DNA of 64,000 bases, taken from assembly GCF_002443255.2 (NCBI RefSeq), contig NW_019211454.1:68906056-68970055 (forward strand), read 5' to 3'. The position numbers were made by a program, and so were the translations under genes. How positions within the stretch are numbered: position 1 is the stretch's first letter; every line of letters begins with the position of its first letter. Under the pieces are notes generated by a model. It had not been told where the DNA came from, searched no databases, and saw nothing but the letters and a program-made list of their open reading frames with translations. This DNA comes from Varroa destructor (Eukaryota > Arthropoda > Arachnida > Mesostigmata > Varroidae). Shown here piece after piece: positions 62,701-64,000 of this stretch.

Positions 62701-63579
62701 CAGCGCTCGCCATTCTATATTTTCAAATGCTGTTCGCATACCCAGCTTGCAAGACCTGGGTTGGAAATCAATATTTTTGTGTCGACTGAAGCATTTTGAA
62801 ACCTCAATAGTTGTTCTCCTTCTCGGCTATGAGTTGTTCTCCTTCTCGGCTATGTATTCTATTTTCTTGATCTTATATTTTCGTTCTTCATTATGCGTAT
62901 CTTCAGGATACGTGCAACATCGTGCACTCTGCATATTTGCAGTAGTACTACAGATTCCGTTCCTTTTGCCACAGCAAAGGTCTACCGCTTAGACTCTCAC
63001 AAGTCATTCTCACTGTTCAGGTAGAACAATTTTCTTCATAGTCAATAATTGCTCTATCTATCGCTGCCATGAAATTACTATAAACCAAAAATAAGCGCTA
63101 CAGAGTGCAAGCGACAATAGTAAACATAGCATCAGTAGAGCACCAGTGTGATTTGAGTTTTCAACGATTTTTTTTAAGAAAGAAAAGTGCCGTGGTTGCG
63201 GAAGTTGGCACAGTGGGGATATTCTAAGTGCTTACCCTTCTTGACGCATGTCAGGCAGACTTCTGTGCAGGGAGATCATATCGGATGCAAACTGATTAAA
63301 GGCGTTATTCTGCCAGCCATTGTCGTATCTCCGTTTGGCTTCCCCGCTTAAGTTCGCAGGCATCTGTACAGCGACTCCACCTTCACCTGGTGCTTTAGGA
63401 TCGACTGGAAACTTTATCACCCCTTGACCCTCTTCCTGGTCAGCGTTTATCTTTGTCGTACGCGGCTCCTCAGGATCCCCTTGTTTCCGCATACGACGAC
63501 GTGCCAAAGGAGGTAAAACGTCGGGGGCGACGTTCACTGCAGGAACGATGGGACCAGCGCTCGTACTAGCACCATTCAT
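56250..63579 (-). CDS. pgant9-like: Polypeptide N-acetylgalactosaminyltransferase (PGANT9-like), nine coding exons, 5' end outside window
   Basis: Transfers GalNAc from UDP-GalNAc to Ser/Thr of proteins, starting mucin-type O-glycosylation in the Golgi. Nine exons on the minus strand join with GT-AG introns and matching phases to give 568 residues and a TAA stop. In order they encode a luminal stem, the GT-A catalytic domain with the DSH metal-binding motif, the Gal/GalNAc-T motif [13 protein letters not shown], the [13 protein letters not shown] segment, and a ricin-type lectin domain with three repeats (QYW, QYW, QSW). From memory of family sequences, the stem-to-lectin pattern fits arthropod PGANT9 better than PGANT1, 2 or 35A; family assignment is secure, orthology is probable. 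The type II membrane anchor is missing because the first exon lies to the right of the window; 63580-64000 shows no hydrophobic segment. No poly(A) signal lies close to the stop; the first AATAAA seen on this strand is near 55154-55159, about 1.1 kb downstream. Confidence 0.95.
56684..56733. repeat. (CT)n microsatellite in the last GalNAc-transferase intron
   Basis: Perfect CT run of about 25 copies; on the transcribed strand it reads (GA)n within intron h-i. Confidence 0.97.
56936..57125 (-). CDS. pgant9-like: GalNAc-transferase exon h: lectin repeats alpha and beta
   Basis: Acceptor GTCTTATTACAG, donor AAT|GTAAGT, 190 nt, phase 2 in and phase 0 out. It encodes [20 protein letters not shown] and then the beta repeat ([20 protein letters not shown] followed by KGNQYW). 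Two QYW motifs and one CLD motif mark complete beta-trefoil repeats that bind GalNAc on already glycosylated substrates. In Drosophila pgant9 the lectin domain is, as I recall, the part changed by mutually exclusive splicing; no second copy of this exon is seen between 56400 and 57321. Confidence 0.94.
57322..57491 (-). CDS. pgant9-like: GalNAc-transferase exon g: catalytic-lectin linker and first lectin residues
   Basis: Acceptor GGCATTTCAG, donor ATAG|GTTAGT, 170 nt, phase 0 in and phase 2 out. It encodes [20 protein letters not shown], then [18 protein letters not shown] and [34 protein letters not shown] is the conserved end of the catalytic module. GEIRN begins the lectin domain. The first (alpha) lectin repeat reads CMD where the usual motif is CLD; the aspartate is kept. 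Confidence 0.94.
57819..58004 (-). CDS. pgant9-like: GalNAc-transferase exon f: end of catalytic domain
   Basis: Acceptor CTTCTGCTAG, donor CTG|GTAAGA, 186 nt, phase 0 at both ends. It encodes [20 protein letters not shown], then [20 protein letters not shown] and [15 protein letters not shown]. The H of VGHVFR is the third metal ligand in the family and is present. The RKRSPYKW segment belongs to the flexible loop that closes over UDP-GalNAc. Confidence 0.95.
58492..58648 (-). CDS. pgant9-like: GalNAc-transferase exon e: Gal/GalNAc-T motif
   Basis: Acceptor TCCTGGCCAG has a weak pyrimidine tract; donor is AAG|GTAAAT. Length 157 nt, phase 2 in and phase 0 out. It encodes [20 protein letters not shown], then [20 protein letters not shown] and SFK. 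The PTMAGGLF and [13 protein letters not shown] blocks form the Gal/GalNAc-T motif that binds the acceptor side and UDP-sugar; the catalytic Glu of WGGEN is present. The preceding VKDQLKNN is the usual variable linker. Confidence 0.95.
59291..59468 (-). CDS. pgant9-like: GalNAc-transferase exon d: catalytic core after DSH
   Basis: Acceptor GGATTACAG, donor AGAG|GTATGT, 178 nt, phase 1 in and phase 2 out. It encodes [20 protein letters not shown], then [17 protein letters not shown] and [17 protein letters not shown]. The GWLEPLL helix, the VCPVIDVI strand and the GGFDWNL loop are hallmarks of the family. This is the functional counterpart of the broken copy at 60082-60206. Confidence 0.95.
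60082..60206 (-). pseudogene. Exon-like duplicate of GalNAc-transferase exon d, truncated by an in-frame stop
   Basis: A CACAG acceptor is followed in the correct phase by [13 protein letters not shown], closely matching the start of exon d ([13 protein letters not shown]). The strictly conserved VVCPVIDV core is then replaced by unrelated residues ([14 protein letters not shown]), and a WNL like that of the real FDWNLQF is followed by a TAG stop at 60079-60081, where the parent has CAG (Gln). A second, frame-shifted DWNL lies about 50 nt further on. No strong donor in phase 2 is visible before the stop; the best GT is the weak CT|GTAGTT overlapping it. It lies about 490 nt downstream of exon c. 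Most likely it is a decayed tandem duplicate of exon d; a diverged mutually exclusive exon is the less likely alternative. Confidence 0.65.
60694..60847 (-). CDS. pgant9-like: GalNAc-transferase exon c: contains DSH metal-binding motif
   Basis: Acceptor TATTCTAG, donor CAAG|GTAAGA, 154 nt, phase 0 in and phase 1 out. It encodes a variable helix ([18 protein letters not shown]), then [16 protein letters not shown] and [16 protein letters not shown] is the D-x-H motif that binds Mn2+ with the UDP diphosphate, so the catalytic centre is intact. The split glycine codon at the 3' end can join either exon d or the exon-like copy at 60206, because both begin with GN TGG. Confidence 0.95.
61163..61340 (-). 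CDS. pgant9-like: GalNAc-transferase exon b: start of GT-A fold, nucleotide-binding strand
   Basis: Acceptor CTGACTTGCAG, donor AAG|GTAAGT, 178 nt, phase 2 in and phase 0 out. It encodes [20 protein letters not shown], then [20 protein letters not shown] and [10 protein letters not shown]. These are the first beta strands of the glycosyltransferase 2-type fold: the FHNEA turn and the ILVDD strand contact UDP in known structures of the family. All landmark residues are intact. Confidence 0.95.
62200..62403 (+). other. Antisense GC-rich open frame ending at a consensus splice donor, inside GalNAc-transferase intron a-b
   Basis: Within the 1.9 kb intron there is a GC-rich patch (about 62030-62570) open in several frames on both strands. 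On the plus strand an ATG at 62200 opens a 68-codon frame rich in Arg, Glu and Trp that runs in phase 0 to AAG|GTAAGT at 62403/62404, a perfect donor. The start context is weak. No family is recognised. A minus-strand frame (175 codons, 62011-62538) covers the same DNA and may be only a shadow. It could be the first coding exon of a nested antisense gene, or chance in GC-rich DNA. Confidence 0.2.
63236..63579 (-). CDS. pgant9-like: GalNAc-transferase exon a: luminal stem
   Basis: The exon follows a good acceptor (pyrimidine-rich, ending TTACAG) and ends at GG|GTAAGC, so it is 344 nt and leaves in phase 2. The ATG at its very start is probably internal, not the start codon, because no membrane anchor follows it. 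The first 80 or so residues are a low-complexity Pro/Ala/charged stem with a basic patch ([10 protein letters not shown]) and an acidic Glu/Asp stretch; NLSG is a possible N-glycosylation site. The last 30 residues are the conserved lead-in to the catalytic domain: [19 protein letters not shown] followed by SLPDMRQEG. Confidence 0.9.
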
Positions 63580-64000
63580 CTGTAACAGTAAGTCAATATT
63601 CTTGCTAAGTCCCTTATCATGCAACACTGTATAGCTGTATAAAATTCGTGCTACCGCTGCTCGTATTCAAGTTCATCTGCTTTATTTTGAACACTTCATT
63701 TTTTAGTGCCTAACAGCTCATGGGACGAAGAAGGCTTATGTGAGCAAATAAATGTAAACCTACTCTGTTGTTCTGTATCTTTCGATATCACTTATATAAA
63801 ATACAACGTTAAAGCTAGCCGAGCCAACAAAAAAGTATCTACACGTTAAAGCCACGTTTGATTAATGTTGCCGCAATTATAGTTTTATTTCTAAAAAGAC
63901 ATAGATCATAGAGAAAATTCGAAGCGACTCGAAAAGTACGTCGTTCGTATGGTGTCGTCCCTTTTTCTAACGCGTTCCCTTGGGAAAGAGAAGAATAGAT

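Noticed and set aside
63571..63627. ATG or TTG codons at the 5' side of exon a as the protein start
   Set aside because: A strong acceptor (TTACAG) immediately precedes the ATG at 63579 and no membrane anchor is encoded, so the real start lies in an upstream exon outside the window.

Overview
The window is eukaryotic nuclear DNA, most likely from an arthropod. It is AT-rich, full of simple repeats and decayed mobile DNA, and holds one clear multi-exon gene with GT-AG introns of about 0.2 to 1.9 kb. The predicted protein most resembles the arthropod PGANT9 branch of the polypeptide GalNAc-transferases. The exact taxon cannot be fixed from sequence alone; a compact-genome arthropod such as a mite is a guess.

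The one secure gene lies on the minus strand from 63579 down to 56250. Nine coding exons join in perfect phase to give 568 residues ending at a stop: the Golgi-luminal stem, a complete GT-A catalytic domain and a complete ricin-type lectin domain. The exon with the N-terminal cytoplasmic tail and membrane anchor lies beyond the right edge. Intron c-d, just after the DSH exon, holds a second exon-like copy of exon d, with an acceptor and compatible entry phase but a lost core and an in-frame stop. It is either a dead duplicate or a diverged alternative exon. The first visible intron holds a GC-rich patch with a plus-strand open frame ending at a perfect AAG|GTAAGT donor.

Region by region: 1-17.8 kb is mostly AT-rich DNA without recognisable genes, with weak open frames at 7.7-8.6 and 16.4-16.7 kb. 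At 17.8-18.95 kb there is a gene-like patch: a signal-peptide ORF ending at a good donor in phase 0, then a promoter-like GC-rich segment. A dead mariner-family transposase lies on the minus strand at 28.9-29.84 kb. GC-rich islands with long but unidentified open frames lie at 31.4-31.66, 32.15-32.86 and 35.7-36.26 kb. From about 40.86 to 43.6 kb a run of plus-strand coding-like fragments, broken by stops and frame changes, marks an old decayed coding unit of unknown family.

From 43.74 to 52.8 kb lies the most unusual structure. A family of diverged repeat units, each carrying a near-palindrome around CGAAAGCTTTCG, is arranged as two arms in opposite orientation (43.74-46.04 and 47.87-51.7 kb) around a spacer. 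The right arm is also built of about three tandem 1.65-1.85 kb units. This looks like an ancient fold-back-type or other composite repeat element. The remaining DNA, 52.8-56.2 kb, leads into the 3' end of the GalNAc-transferase gene and contains simple repeats. No tRNA, rRNA, CRISPR or prokaryotic feature was found.
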